Below the pieces are notes generated by a model that was given only the letters and a program-made list of their open reading frames with translations, searched no databases and was not told the origin of the DNA. The position numbers were made by a program, and so were the translations under genes. From NCBI GenBank assembly GCA_014898425.1, contig RCSZ01000009.1, positions 186,001 to 250,000 of the forward strand: 64,000 nt of DNA, written 5' to 3'. Shown one piece after another: positions 22,541-34,896 of this stretch. The first letter of the stretch is position 1; every line of letters begins with the position of its first letter. Source of the DNA: Botryotinia globosa. Lineage: Eukaryota; Ascomycota; Leotiomycetes; Helotiales; Sclerotiniaceae.

Positions 22541-25500
22541 TTGATTCACTGGGTCGCTTGGTCCCCCGCGTTTCTAAGTGAGAGACCGCTTAACTTCGAA
22601 AGAGTAATCTTCCTAACTGGCGATGGGCAACGGAATGAAACCTTATCTACGTACCAGAAACAGCTTGCTGATGAGGGTTATGAAACTTTAGTCGTCAGAG
22701 ATCCCATGGAAATAATTACCCTCTCAACACCTGACACTATCGTCGTTCACATACCGTATGCCGCGAAGGCTAGGGATGAAGTTTACGAAGCCGTTACTAA
22801 GTCATGCACCAGTCTAATTGCGGCTGCAAAAGCTCTGCACCAACATCACCAGCTCGACAAAAGTAAGGCGTACAAACTATTCTCACTCATCAACAAAGAC
22901 CATAGCATTCAAGACTTAGGTTACGCCCCATTACATGGTTTGGCACGTGTGATTAAGATGGAAATACCAGAGATCTTCGGCGGATTATTTGTGGTGGACC
23001 GGGTTCATTTCCCACTGTTTCCTATCAGATACGCACGTGATTTCGATATTGTTAGAGTTAGCAATGATGTAGCGCAGACAGCATCACTTCTGGTGTACAA
23101 AGTGTTTGGAAAAATGGTGAAATACTCAAAGATATATCGGGGATTGCGTCGTCTAGCTGGCCGAGATTCTGAAGGTGCAGGTGAAGTTAGCATGCCGAAG
23201 GAAAATCTAGACATGATGGCCGAGACGCCGAACGATGCTATCTCTGATCCGTTGATATTGGATAACTTTATGCAAGTGTCGGGGGCGTTCATACACTCTA
23301 TACGCGAAAGTGAGGATGAAGGTAATGGTGAAACTTCGTTTGTATGTACGGGTATCGAGACTGTTAAGCCTTTGAATTCAATTCAGGGTGACGGGAAATA
23401 CAGAGTGTACACAAAGATTGTTAAGAATAACAGTAAAGAGACGGTATTAGATCTGTTCGCATTCGACAAGCACAGCGAGAAGATTATACTTTCTGCTAAA
23501 GGAGTTAAGTTCTCAAGATTACCCCGCAATACGCTTGCTAAGATGTTAGCGCGAGCCAATCCGAGTATAAAATCTGAGGAGGAGTCATATGGTCTTTCAA
23601 AGGCTACTGCTTCGATACCGACGCTTAAAAGCTCACCCCAAACGATTATTAATGATTTTACAAAGGAACACATAAAAGAGCGTACAGATGTAGTCGATAT
23701 TCTGAGTCGTGTCCAAGAAATCCTTAGCATCTCCCTAGACGTCCCAGCTCTGATAATTACGAAACAGGCCATGCTCGATGAGCTTGGTGCCGACTCACTG
23801 GTGAACTCAGAAATCCAAGCTAAGATCTTGGACAAATTCAGAATTGATATCTCAACCGGCGATTTTGAACGACTATCTGATGTCGCATCTTTATGTGATC
23901 TGATCTCTTCGCGAGTTCGTGGCGACATTGCTGATAACGGTAGTGGGAGTGACGATAAACATAGTCCAGCCTCCACTTTCGAGACAACAAATGATATAGA
24001 TTCAGATTGGAACAAGGTTGTTTTCAAGATTTTGAGTGAATCTCTCGACGTCCCAATTGTAGAAATTGAAATGGGTTCGAATCTTGATGATCTAGGCGCC
24101 GACTCTCTTGTTGCAACAGAGATCATCAGCAAGCTGAATGAAGAACTCGGGGTCGAAATATCGACGACAGAATTTGCTTCGATGGTTGACGTGGCATCTA
24201 TCTTTACTTTGATTACTGGTGCATCGGATGTTGATTCAGTGCAGACTCCAATGACTAGTCCGTCAAAATCTTTGCCAGCAAGTTCAGATTCAAGTAGCGA
24301 TTGCGCAGCGGCTTCTTACACGGAAACAAATCTGACTGAAAACAAGGAGGGAACGACTTCGACCCAAAGTAACGCCGCTTCAATACATACAGCTTTTCAA
24401 AAGATTCGGCACGGCTTCGATGCTCATGCTAAAACCACCCATTATTCAGGCTATTGGGATAAGGTATACCCGGAGCAGCTGAAGACTGTCACGGCCTTCA
24501 TCATCGAAGCTTTTGAGAACCTTGATTGTCCCATCAGAAACTTTTGCCAAGGGGAGAAGCTGCCTGCTGTAAAATCCACACTTGATAAATATCAAAGAGA
24601 GATTCTGCGGCTCTGGGAAATCTTGGAAGAGGCAGGAGTCGTCGAGAAAATAGGGGATGAATTTGTATGTGGCCCCGCGGCCAAAGACTACGATAACAAA
24701 TCCATATCTGCCGAGTTTTTGAGTGCCAAACTCCTTTCCGAATTTCCCCGTTACCTATCAATAAACAAGTTGGTAGATCTTGTGGGTCCTCGATTAGCAG
24801 ATTGTCTCACTGGTGAGGTTAATCCCATCTCTCTCTTATACGGTGACGACAAAGGTCGTAGCCTCGTTTATGACTTCAATTTCAGCACGCCAGATGTACT
24901 CGCTGCTGTGAAAGTACTTTGTGATTTTGTTTCGGCAGTCATTCACTCTCGGAATCTTGAGCATGAGCCTTTACATATCCTCGAAGTAGGTGCTGGTACC
25001 GGGGGCACCACCAAACACCTTATACCTTATACCCTTCTTACAAGCCATTGGAATTTCTTTTACATACACTTTTACCGATATCTCGACGTCGCTAGTCGCA
25101 CGCGCTATGAAAACAACCTTTAAGGATGTCAAATGTATGAAGTTTATGAAACTCAACATCGAGGAGACTCTTCCAGAAGAGCTGCTAGGACACCATCATA
25201 TTGTAGTGTCAACGACTTGTGTGCACGCGACACGCGATCTAAGGCACAGTCTAAGCAATATTCACAAGCTATTGCGTCCTAGTATTGGCTGTGTGGTGTT
25301 ACTTGAAGGAACTCAGAAGTTAGCTTGGTTAGATATAGTATGGAACTTACTAGATGGATGGTGGCTATTTGATGATGGTCGTCGCTACGCAATGCAAAGT
25401 GCTTGGGCCTGGGAACGAGATATACAAGCTGCTGGATTCTCCCACGTTGACTGGTCTGATGGAATAATTCGCGAGTCCCGAAGCTTTCGAGTCATTTGCG

Positions 25501-26398
25501 GCATGCTTGCCGATACTGAGGACCCTTGTCCTGCTAAAGCGACCTCCATGCTTTTGCGCCGTGCGAATTCGACTTCAGGAAATCGAAACTTGTTCCTTGT
25601 ACCTGGTGGCTTTGGTTCTGGAGCTGTATTTAGAGGTCTTCAGCCGTCATTGGTTGCTGTTAAGAATGCGTCTGTCTATGCGCTTGATAGTCCCTTCACA
25701 ATAATTAAGCCCGATCCGAAACAACCACCTACACTTGAGGAGCTCGCTGCTATTTACGTAGCAGAAATCAAGCAGAAGCAGCCCGAAGGCCCGTACCTGA
25801 TCGGAGGGTACTCTGTCGGCGGCGTGGTAGCCTATGAGATGGTCCGACAGCTTCTCGAAGACGAAAATGAGGTTGAGAAGCTATTCATAATTGACATTGC
25901 ATGCCCCACTTTCTCGACCTCGCTTCCGCAAGCCTTGGTAGACTTTTTAGATTCAATCACGGAAGTCCGCGGGGCTAACGCGGGCGAAATTCAAGAAAAG
26001 AGAAGAGGAAAGAATGATCATTATACGCTGGCAAACCAACAGTTATCAAGGTACCAAGTGGGCAAGTTACCAGGCAGAAATATTCCATCTGCTGTTCTAT
26101 TCCTAGCGAGAGAGGGGTTGGATAAGCAAAATAAAATACCTAGACCAGAGGTTTTGCCCGAAGAGCAGAGAATAGTGAATTGGTTCTTGGACGATAGACT
26201 CGGTGATGGATCTCTTGGTTGGGAAGAGCTCTTGCGAGACGTGAAGGTGATTCCGGTCGAAAGTAATCACTTTTCGATGATGAAGCGTTCTATGGTAAGC
26301 TAGTCCATTCACAAGTGTCTTAGTGAGATTTTCTATTGACCATCTAATAGATTAGCAATTGGGGTGTGAAGCTTGCTGAGATCTTGAATGCTGCATAG
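22541..26398 (+). pseudogene. Truncated, frameshifted polyketide synthase relic (KR-like/PT-ACP-ACP-CMeT-TE)
   Basis: The first frame (22541-25034; open from 22499, first ATG 22706) has three parts. First is a segment like the structural half of a ketoreductase (APLHGLARVIKMEIPEIFGG). Next is the C-terminal half of a product-template domain (LVYKVFGKMVKYSKIYRGLR). Then come two acyl carrier domains, each with LGADSL (Ser codons 23795-23797 and 24104-24106), and a C-methyltransferase SAM motif (LEVGAGTGGTT). A 7-bp tandem duplication TTATACC (25020-25026, 25027-25033) shifts the frame. The second frame continues the methyltransferase and a thioesterase with GGYSVGG (Ser 25812-25814) and a late His (26268-26270). 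A final intron (26295-26350) leads to stop at 26398. Ketosynthase and acyltransferase are absent. The C-terminal order fits fungal non-reducing polyketide synthases. It cannot make a full enzyme as it stands. Product unknown. Confidence 0.85.
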
Positions 26399-27504
26399 TA
26401 GTGACTCTTATTAAATAATCGATTCCGCTTCGCTGGGGGGCATGGGTGTTGGAGAATACCGTGGAACACAAGACGTATCGAAATGAGGAAGAAAGTAGAT
26501 GAAGAGGGATTGGGAAAGCCTCCCGTTCATTTACCCGTATCCTTAGTGCGAAGTCTCATTTATAACTCGAACAGCCCCAGAAATCACAACATCGAGCAAA
26601 TTGTCAGCCGATTTTTGCTCTCGAATTTTATACTTCTGGTGAACACTTACCTATCCGTAAGACGATAGTGTTACCACATTCCAATAAATTCTCCTCGCAT
26701 CATACATAACACCTAAAAAGTGGCTCAGTGGTTACAACAAACTTCCATCTATTACAACTCCAAGCAAAACTTATTTCTGGAGGTATCTTCCCTCCCTGAG
26801 ATTCTGGACTTACTGTCTCGAGAGTCGAAAGCTTCTATTTCCCGATACTAATATTTATTTGGGATCGTTGGTGTAGCGTGATAATATATTGCGAATTGAG
26901 ATTTCAGACACGATGTTTTACGGACTATTTATATCTTGGTTGTGTGTCATTGGGAAATTCCCAAACAGAAGTTGACGGGACTTGATTTTTAATATGTGTG
27001 TTTCGATGGAAGCTCTCCGTTCGCGAATCGGGAAATCCCCTGAATCTTGAATGCAAGCCGGATTTCGGGTTTGCAAATTCAATATTGTCGTATTTAGTCG
27101 TACACTTTTAGATAAATCTCCCTTCTGCAAGTGCCGACTCTTAACTCTAGATTTTTCAAATGCTTCTCGATGCTCTTTCTTAATCACTTTAGTTAGAGAT
27201 CGTAATATTTGACATCAAGAAAACTCATCAACATACTCCTTTCTTTTCTCTGGAAAGTTTGCTAACTATTCTGCTTTAATATAGAGTACAAAGATATTGG
27301 CTCTTGAGAATACTCTATTGGCTGCTGGGATCCGTAAGATACGCAATGGAGATGGGGTACTTTGTAAAGGTCACAAGGCTGAAAATAGTCAGATCTGTCA
27401 AGGAAGAGTCCCTAGTATATAGCACAATGTGGATATCACATTCTTCTACATGTTGTATGAAGTGAACTGTCAATTTGTTTCTATGTAATCCGAGCTCGGT
27501 TTTA
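26399..27504. other. Intergenic spacer, no supported gene
   Basis: About 1.1 kb between the 3' ends of the polyketide synthase relic and the minus-strand gene ending at 27505. No motifs, arrays or RNA genes were recognised. Confidence 0.5.
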
Positions 27505-28835
27505 CTAAAGCTCTGTTCCATGCTCCCTTTTCCACGCCCTTATTACCTTCTCTAGTTTAGCTTCTTCCTTTTCCCAGTGCGTTTCTGTATCTTCGTCTGT
27601 ATCAATCTCTTTATCAGACCAAGTTTGTCTCCCCTCGGTGTATTTACCCCTAGACTTGTAATATAGGCCTGCGGTTGATGCCAGCTCATTGCCAGTGCGC
27701 TTTCTGGATGAATTGTTATTACTTGTGCTCTTGATTTCTTTCTTCACTGCTCCTTCTGCTGTTGGGCGGGAGGAAGTATGGGAACTGTCTCCCCCTTGTT
27801 GCCGGGCTTCAGTATTCTTAGTAGGTTTGTCAGGGCTTCTACTACGCCTCCTTGCGGTTCCACGACCCAATTCATCAGTCGCTCTAACTCTCTCTCTTCT
27901 ATTGGAATCGTCGCCCGCTGGATCAGTATTCGTCGTCGTCGTCTTCTTCTTCTTGGCAGGCTTAGGAGGTTCTATAGTTCTGCCTCCTGCTGCAGACTTT
28001 GGATGCGTAGGTCCTTGTGAGACGAATAAAGAATCTTGATCGGACTCACTATCTGACACCAAAAAGGGCGCCACCTTTTTGCCATCTCTCGGTTTAGACG
28101 AAGTTGGGACATGACTAGAGACGGCTGTACTATCTTTGACTTTTACTGACGCCTCCTGCTTGGCTATTTGCTCTCTTGTCACAGGCGGGAGAGTATTGCC
28201 GAAGAGAGATTTCTTCTCTCTAGCGGTTTTCGACGCGTCAGTATTGGCCCTTGACTGTCCAGATGGAGCTGGAGGAGAAGCTGAAAGACGATTGCCCTCC
28301 TTGTCATAAAGCCAGCCCTCCAACGCCCAGGCAGTCGTTACACGGTTAACTTTACGCTTAGGCTTCATCCCAAACATTAGTATCAAAATGTTACCGTGCT
28401 TCTTTCTACATCTCAAACAATACTTACATCCTCATCTTTGGAGAGAAGTTCCCTTAATTTTTCCACTTTCCCTAAAAGATCCTTGGCCCTTACGTCGTTT
28501 CGAATATAACATTTAAATTTCTCGTACTCTGACGGTTCGATTACATCATCTTGTCTAATATCGAAGTTCAACTTTCTGAGAATTATAACCTGTCTTACGA
28601 GCTTTCCCCGGGAATTCTTCTCAACGGGAAGGTGAAGGTATTGACTTTTGGTGGGACTGATTAAGACAGTCAATAGCGCAGTGGCCTTGGGGCTTGGAAT
28701 TTGCGATTCCATAGATATTTGACAGTTGCCGTTTGGTATATGATAATAGTTTTGTGGTGGTAGAGATGAAGTGTCTTTCTTTATAGCAAAATAGCTTGGG
28801 ATTTGGAATACATACTTCATCTGACTATTCCTCAT
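27505..28835 (-). CDS. Unrecognised protein with disordered basic C-terminal half, 421 residues
   Basis: Exon 1 is 28835-28428 and exon 2 is 28362-27505, joined in phase 0 across a 65-nt intron (GTAAGT donor, ACTAAT branch, GATGAAG acceptor). The frame is open 27 bp above the chosen ATG but without another ATG; a second ATG at 28820 is also possible, and a TATATATAG sequence sits just upstream. The first 136 residues look globular (QVIILRKLNFDIRQDDVIEP, then SEYEKFKCYI). The remaining 285 are Ser/Lys/Arg/Thr-rich and disordered, with a KKKKTTTT run and an RRRSRSPDKP stretch. No family recognised. It is near the polyketide synthase relic, but nothing in it suggests a biosynthetic role. Confidence 0.65.
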
Positions 28836-31800
28836 CACACTATATATACCGCAAACCAACAAGCCAAGTGGCTGCTTGAGTTACAAAGTATAAATTTTTT
28901 GGTTAACTTGAGACTTGTCACGTGAGGGACCTTGTAACCGGACAGGAAAATTCGGAAGGACCCTTGTGGTATATGGTATGAAAGCGGTCTCTACTGACCC
29001 ACCGTCCGGGACTGTACGTATTATTCGATATTGATGAATTGATGCTATAATTAGCAGGTCTTCAAGACTATAATAATGCCCAACAACAAAGCATGGAGCA
29101 TGTCCAAAATCTCTAGAAACATTGTTTTGAAATCTTGATACACTCAATTTCTATTGTTAACATTGAATCTTTTCAATATAGACGGTGATCCAAATTATCA
29201 AAAATCCTGATTGTCCTTGTTGGACACACAAGCTTGAGGAAATGATTCTTGCCCTTTCCACAGACTATGGTCCTCTGCACTGATCGAAGATATTCATTAT
29301 CAATTTGAAAGTCTGGCACTGCTAAACGACAGGTGGTCAATTGAAAGGGAAACCCCCATAACTGATGAGCTACCGGGTATTAGTCACCAACGCATGTATC
29401 GATGAAACTTTAGAGGTCACCAAGTGGTCACGACTGGTATGGTTCACTTGTATCATTTTTCTCATATCGAACATGTATGCCAAACTCATACGGTCTTCTA
29501 CATTAGCCTTGAGTCAATATTATATAACTAATTCCATGTCATCTAGATCTGGAAAATATTATCCGGTCATCAACTGTTAGCCTCTGTGTGTCTTGGCTAA
29601 AGAAATCTAGTTTACCTTTGGGGTCTGACCAGCAGTACTACTAACAAGGCCACTTTATGGTACATGGCCAATCAAATGGTATTATTTCATGCATAGGCCG
29701 CTATGTGTCTAATATGCTACATTTTACCTGTGTATTGAGACCAGCAAACTCGACATTCCAGCCTGCATATGGGTGCAGACCACAAATTCCGAATAAACTT
29801 TGTTTCTCAAGAAGCCGGCAAAATGGATTGCCGAATTGCCATTTTTAGCATACCCGACCCGAAAATTTTGCAGCGCTTTCACTCCATTTTTGACAATCAT
29901 CACTGACTTGGAATATTATAGCGATAACTACGCTGAAGAGACAGTAGGAGGATGCATAAGTCAAGAGGTTGACAGTGTAGTTGTATATGATCGATGCAGC
30001 AGGGATTAATAACCGAGAATAATAACTAGATAGACATATGACAATATTTACTACGTGCTATCACTTCATCATAATATAAGCAGCGATAGCGACTCAGTGA
30101 TATGATTAGTATACGGCATTATGATTGTAGTTGATATTGCGATTTTGATCTCCACGAGATTATATCTGTTGTTCAACAACATGTACAGCGATAGAGAGAT
30201 AATTTCTCGATTCTATTTGTAGGCTAAACCCTATACTATTGAGATAGACCCTAAAGTCAACAGACTAGAGCTTATAAGTCTTGAAAACAGAATAGCATCG
30301 AAAGCTAAGAAATTAGAGTAATCAATTGATTAGACTTTCCAGGGTAGAAAAATTGGCTTTTTTTCAAAGTCAGATACCATTGCATGATTTAGCGATAACC
30401 CTGAATCTATCAAATCAAAAGCTTCAATTTCGCTATATTACTAAAGTAGAGTATAACTAATACCCAAAAATACTCGGAATAAAACAATCTTTCCTCAAAT
30501 CATATTATGAATCTAATCAACTATGAATCATATCTTTGAACGAGGATATCCCTTTTAACATTCATCAAATCTGCTCTAGATACCTACAAAAGTATCCTTA
30601 AATCTCTACTACCAACAACAATAAATCTATTCCTTACACCACTATGAAAATCATTTAAAGATAGTTCTATCGGATAGTCAGAATATCTTCAATTTTCGAG
30701 ATATTCGTTTTGCTTCATGAGTGTGAAATGAGATGGCTGGTATAATATTAAATAATGCAGAAGAACAAACAGCTTTGTAGTTTGTCCAAAAACCTGTATT
30801 GCTACATCGTTTCTAGATACGTGAAATGCAAATGTATATTTCGTTATGAGGTGGACTAGATTTATATTCTGTCCATCAAACTTCCCATTCCCCATGGAAG
30901 TAATCAAATCAAATCATCAGTTCACCCAATCTACCCATCTATCCATCCATCCATCCACCACTTCTTTCAAAAGAGCAGGAAGAAAATGAATCTTCGTACC
31001 ACGCTCAAAAAATATTCTCTATATTGAATACAGACTTAACTCTCCCCTCTAGATTGAATTTTGATATAGTAATCATCAAATAATAATAAAACGTATATAT
31101 TCAGATAACTATCTAATTTCCACAACACACTAGCGATTAGATAGATGTAGGGTTATAGAGTTTGAATTTGAATTTGTACATGCTTTTTTTCCATTACTGA
31201 CAGATTGATATTACCTAGCTAGGTAACCGCCACCCTGTAATTACTTTCAACTACTTGGAAAAACGATTGTTTCATCTGAGGATAGCAAAGTTATGTTACT
31301 TTCTCTCTTTTCATACATAGATAGTATTAGCTTTTTTACTTTTGGGGGAGAAGAAGCTTTTGTAGAGGAAGTCTTGAAAATCAAAATGTATGTATATCTT
31401 ATCAAATCACTATATATACCTAAATCGATTAATAAATAAAGAACCTCAAATTCACAGATAGAAAGTACCTAGTGAGCAACATCAAAAGATACTCAATTCG
31501 CAATTGTATTGAATATACTAGTACTTACTAGATAGATCCACAGCATTTCCTCCTTCCCATCATGCACAAGCCATTTTTCAGATAATCAATGAGAAAAATG
31601 AACGCTATTTTGGAGTTCTCAGAATGCAGTTTGAACAAGTCTGAGATGAGTACAAACTACTTCTCTACTTACCTGGGTATGTAAGATACATCCGTGAGAA
31701 TGCAAATTGTGTTTACTCTACTACTACCTAGGTAGGTCTTCGCTTCCAGATATCTATTTGGGGAAGATGAAAGCTCACTATCATCTTCTGGGAAAGAAAG

Positions 31801-32124
31801 TGAGTGAGGGAATAAATATACTTTACTTTGGTATATATACTATTAATTTTATGAAATGTAGTGGGTGGAAACTCCTCGTCTTTCTTTTTCTCTTCATATT
31901 TATAAAAGAGGAGATACTTCTTCCACTTGAAGAGTCGCTCTAAAAAATCAAGAATTAATGAAAAAGATATCTAGGAGAGAGAAATTTTCGGGTTTGGGAG
32001 AAGAGGGGAGGAGAGGAGAGAGAAATTTCGATAAAAACTTCAAAGTTCCTATTGTATTATTAAAACTCTATATTATACTTCAAAATTATATATTTTAATA
32101 TATAAATAAAAGAGAAGGCTGATT

Positions 32125-32277
32125 ACAACTAACAAGAACAATTAATAAGAACAACTAACAAGAACAAAAACAAGAACAACTAACAAGAACAACTAACAAG
32201 AACAATTAATAAGAACAATTAATAAGAACAATTAACAAAAACAACCAACAAGAACAACCAACAAAAACAAAAACAAG
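32125..32277. repeat. Imperfect AACTAACAAGAAC-type repeat tract
   Basis: About 150 bp built from variants of AACTAACAAGAAC and AATTAATAAGAAC, almost lacking G except in AAGAA, so it is strongly strand-asymmetric. Confidence 0.75.
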
Positions 32278-32552
32278 AATCTTCAACCCCCCTTCCTTCA
32301 ACACAAAACTAACCAACAAAACAAATAACTGCATAATCCACCATACTCGCAAATCCCCCAAACACAACATCATCCTCTGCAATCCCGATCAAACCAATCA
32401 AAAATCTCAATACAGTACATCTTCTGTGTCGATTATCTACTAGAGATAGCTATGTCGAAGAGATTTCTTTGCTTCATCTTGTGTTGACTTGTGTGGCTGT
32501 AGCTTTAGTATGGACTGAATGAATGAATGAATGAATGATCTGAATTCTCACA

Positions 32553-32650
32553 GAAAAAAAGAAAAAAGAAAAAAGAAAAAAGAAAAGAAAAAAGAAAAAA
32601 GAAAAAAGAAAAAAGAAAAAAGAAAAAAGAAAAAAGAAAAAAGAAAAAAG
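32553..32650. repeat. GAAAAAA heptamer microsatellite
   Basis: About 14 copies of a 7-bp unit (GAAAAAA) with one short copy. It sits about 200 bp from the 3' side of the 5S gene. Confidence 0.9.
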
Positions 32651-32848
32651 CGTTCGCAGAATCAAGGTCAAGTTCCATCCGTGTCTAAAGTCTAAACTTT
32701 AAAATCTAAAATTCAAAGATCAAAGCTAAGAAATACATACAAACTCCAGTTCCCAACCCAACTCAACAATAGTAATAACAAAGAACCGATTGCTTCCATT
32801 CACGGTAGAAGTAAAACTATCTATCTATCGAGTAAGTAAGTTAAAAAG

Positions 32849-32853
32849 AAAAA
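32849..32853 (-). terminator. RNA polymerase III T-run terminator of the 5S gene
   Basis: Five consecutive T on the transcribed-sense strand immediately follow the 5S 3' end. T4 or longer is the standard Pol III stop. Confidence 0.85.
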
Positions 32854-32971
32854 CATACAACAGCAGGGATTCGCTGGTGGTCACCCACCCAACTACTAAT
32901 CTGCCGATCTGAGGCTTGTGTATGGCAGAGCGGACGGGATGCCCAATTCTCCTCAGTCTATGGTCGTATGT
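32853..32971 (-). rRNA. 5S ribosomal RNA
   Basis: The reverse strand starts ACATACGACCATAG and ends CCTGCTGTTGTATG. In between are the conserved fungal 5S blocks ATCCCGTCCGCTC and TTAGTAGTTGGGTGGGTGAC, then CCAGCGAATCCC. The ends pair (ACATAC with GTATGT) and an internal CTGAGG pairs with CCTCAG as helix II. Length is about 119 nt. A run of five T follows directly (32849-32853), the RNA polymerase III stop. Stand-alone 5S genes scattered through the genome are normal in Pezizomycotina. Confidence 0.96.
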
Positions 32972-34185
32972 GGTGGTGAGGAGGGTTTGGGGGTTATATT
33001 GGGTTGGTGTGTGTTTATGTGTGGGGTGTTGATAAGGAAGGTGTTGGTTATAGGTGTTGGTTATAGGTGTTATTAGTGATGAATGATGAATTTGAAAAGT
33101 AGAAGAGGAAATAGAAAAGGAAATAGAAGTAGAGGAGAAAGAAAAGAAAAGAGGGGAAAGAAGGGAAAGATTTATATATTATATTTATTATTTATTATTC
33201 ATTATTCCTCTACCTAGCTATCTATCAACCCACAACTTTATACAAATATCTATATCTATATCTCTATTAAAAACATATATCAAATATACTAAAATATACT
33301 AAAATATACTCTCCACTTTATTATAATTATATCTATTACCTACTCAGATATATAAGCATATAGCTAAATATTCAAACGAGCTCACTCACCTCCTGACTTG
33401 GTCCTCATCTACTTGTAATTCTTCACATTTTCAACACACCATCGAGTAGCTACCTACCTACTTGAAGTTGTACGACGGATGGGATATAAATACCTCATAT
33501 ACCATTACCTGGCTCCATGAGCGAGTTGGTGGGTAATTAAGTGGAATGAATTGTTGATTGTTATTGTTTGTTGAGTTGTGAAGAATGTAGGTAGGTAGGT
33601 AGGTAGGTAGGTAGATAGGTAGATATGGAAACACAAGTTAATTCACTTGATACTCGGTCTCGCCGCTGTAGTAATTTGCCTGGGCGATAAAATCTCGTGA
33701 GCCGATGTGGTACCTACAGAGTAATTGTGCATATTATGTTAGAGTGTCATTGTTGAGGTTACCACTTGGCAGGTATTGTATCTTCCTTCTCCTTGAGTTG
33801 AGTACTTGATGTGATGAAAGAGCGATCAAAAAGGATACAAGTCTTTTATATTGATATATTAATACATAAATGATCATTACCCACCTGCACTTTCCACTTT
33901 CCCCCGCAAACCAGCAGATCCGACGGAATAGTAGTATATATACGGGTAAAAGTGTTGGTTTTATAGTTGGCTCGCTCAATTGGTTGGTTACTGCTTTGTG
34001 GATACAGGAGTGAGTGATCTACTCAGCTACCAAGTACACCAGGGACTAAGAAATCCTTGAAAAGAAAGCTCCCGTTCTTAGTAGGTGGGGAGTCGTTTAT
34101 CAACGTCACGTCAATCAAGGGAAGACTGTGAGATGTGATGAGATGAGATTAACTAGGGATTTTCAAAATGTATGATGAGTAGTGT

Positions 34186-34425
34186 TTATTATTTATTATT
34201 TATTATTTATTATTTATTATTTATTATTTATTATTTATTATTTATTATTTATTATTTATTATTTATTATTTATTATTTATTATTTATTATTTATTATTTA
34301 TTATTTATTATTTATTATTTATTATTTATTATTTATTATTTATTATTTATTATTTATTATTTATTATTTATTATTTATTATTTATTATTTATTATTTATT
34401 ATTTATTATCTATTATTTATTATCT
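34186..34425. repeat. TTATTTA heptamer array (about 32 copies)
   Basis: The core 34186-34409 is an essentially perfect 7-bp repeat, with degenerate copies to about 34425. Because 7 is not a multiple of 3, frames through it cycle through a 7-residue Ile/Tyr/Leu/Phe pattern; this is not a gene. Confidence 0.95.
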
Positions 34426-34896
34426 ACCATCTACTTATTATCTAGATAGATATCCCTCACATTTTCCTCTCCTTCATTTTGATTTGTCCGACTTGTCATC
34501 CGTGTGCACTGTGCGATCTCCATTCGCTGACTGGCACAGAACGGATCCATGGCCAATGCCATCCCATGTAATCTGGGGGTGGAACGTGCTCCAAGACAAA
34601 ACAATGAGGGGAAAGTGATGGAGAGGTAGAAAGTGATCGAGTAGATGTATGAGAATCAATTGTTGGATAGTATCGGTATCCATGGATTAATACGATACGG
34701 ACGACGATTGAGAGAGTTGATCGGGTTGATCGGGTTGACAAGAGTTGACAAGAAGATGTAAAATTTGATACATGTCATCAAGGATAAAAGGAAATTGTTC
34801 AATACCTACCTACCTCCTACCGACACATATCAGGAAGAAACTGTATCATTTTATTAACCCTCAGCTCATCGATCAAAAAGTGGTGTCACTTCAATC

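Larger units (their letters stand above)
28836..34896. other. Gene-poor spacer containing a 5S rRNA gene and repeat arrays
   Basis: Over 6 kb without a supported protein gene. It has ordinary to AT-rich sequence from 28.9 to 32.1 kb, A-rich repeats at 32.1-32.65 kb, the 5S rRNA gene at 32.85-32.97 kb, short GGTAGGTAG repeats near 33585-33620, and a long TTATTTA array at 34.2-34.4 kb. Open frames here are short and lack motifs. Confidence 0.6.

Noticed and set aside
23383..24132. 249-codon minus-strand frame inside the polyketide synthase relic
   Set aside because: It is antisense to clear carrier-domain coding sequence and has no motif of its own.
27689..28039. Plus-strand frame opposite the 421-residue protein
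   Set aside because: Shadow of the minus-strand coding exon; no motif.
29365..30009. Several 60-70 codon plus-strand frames
   Set aside because: Short, without recognisable motif, conserved splice sites or leader; chance frames are expected in spacer this long.
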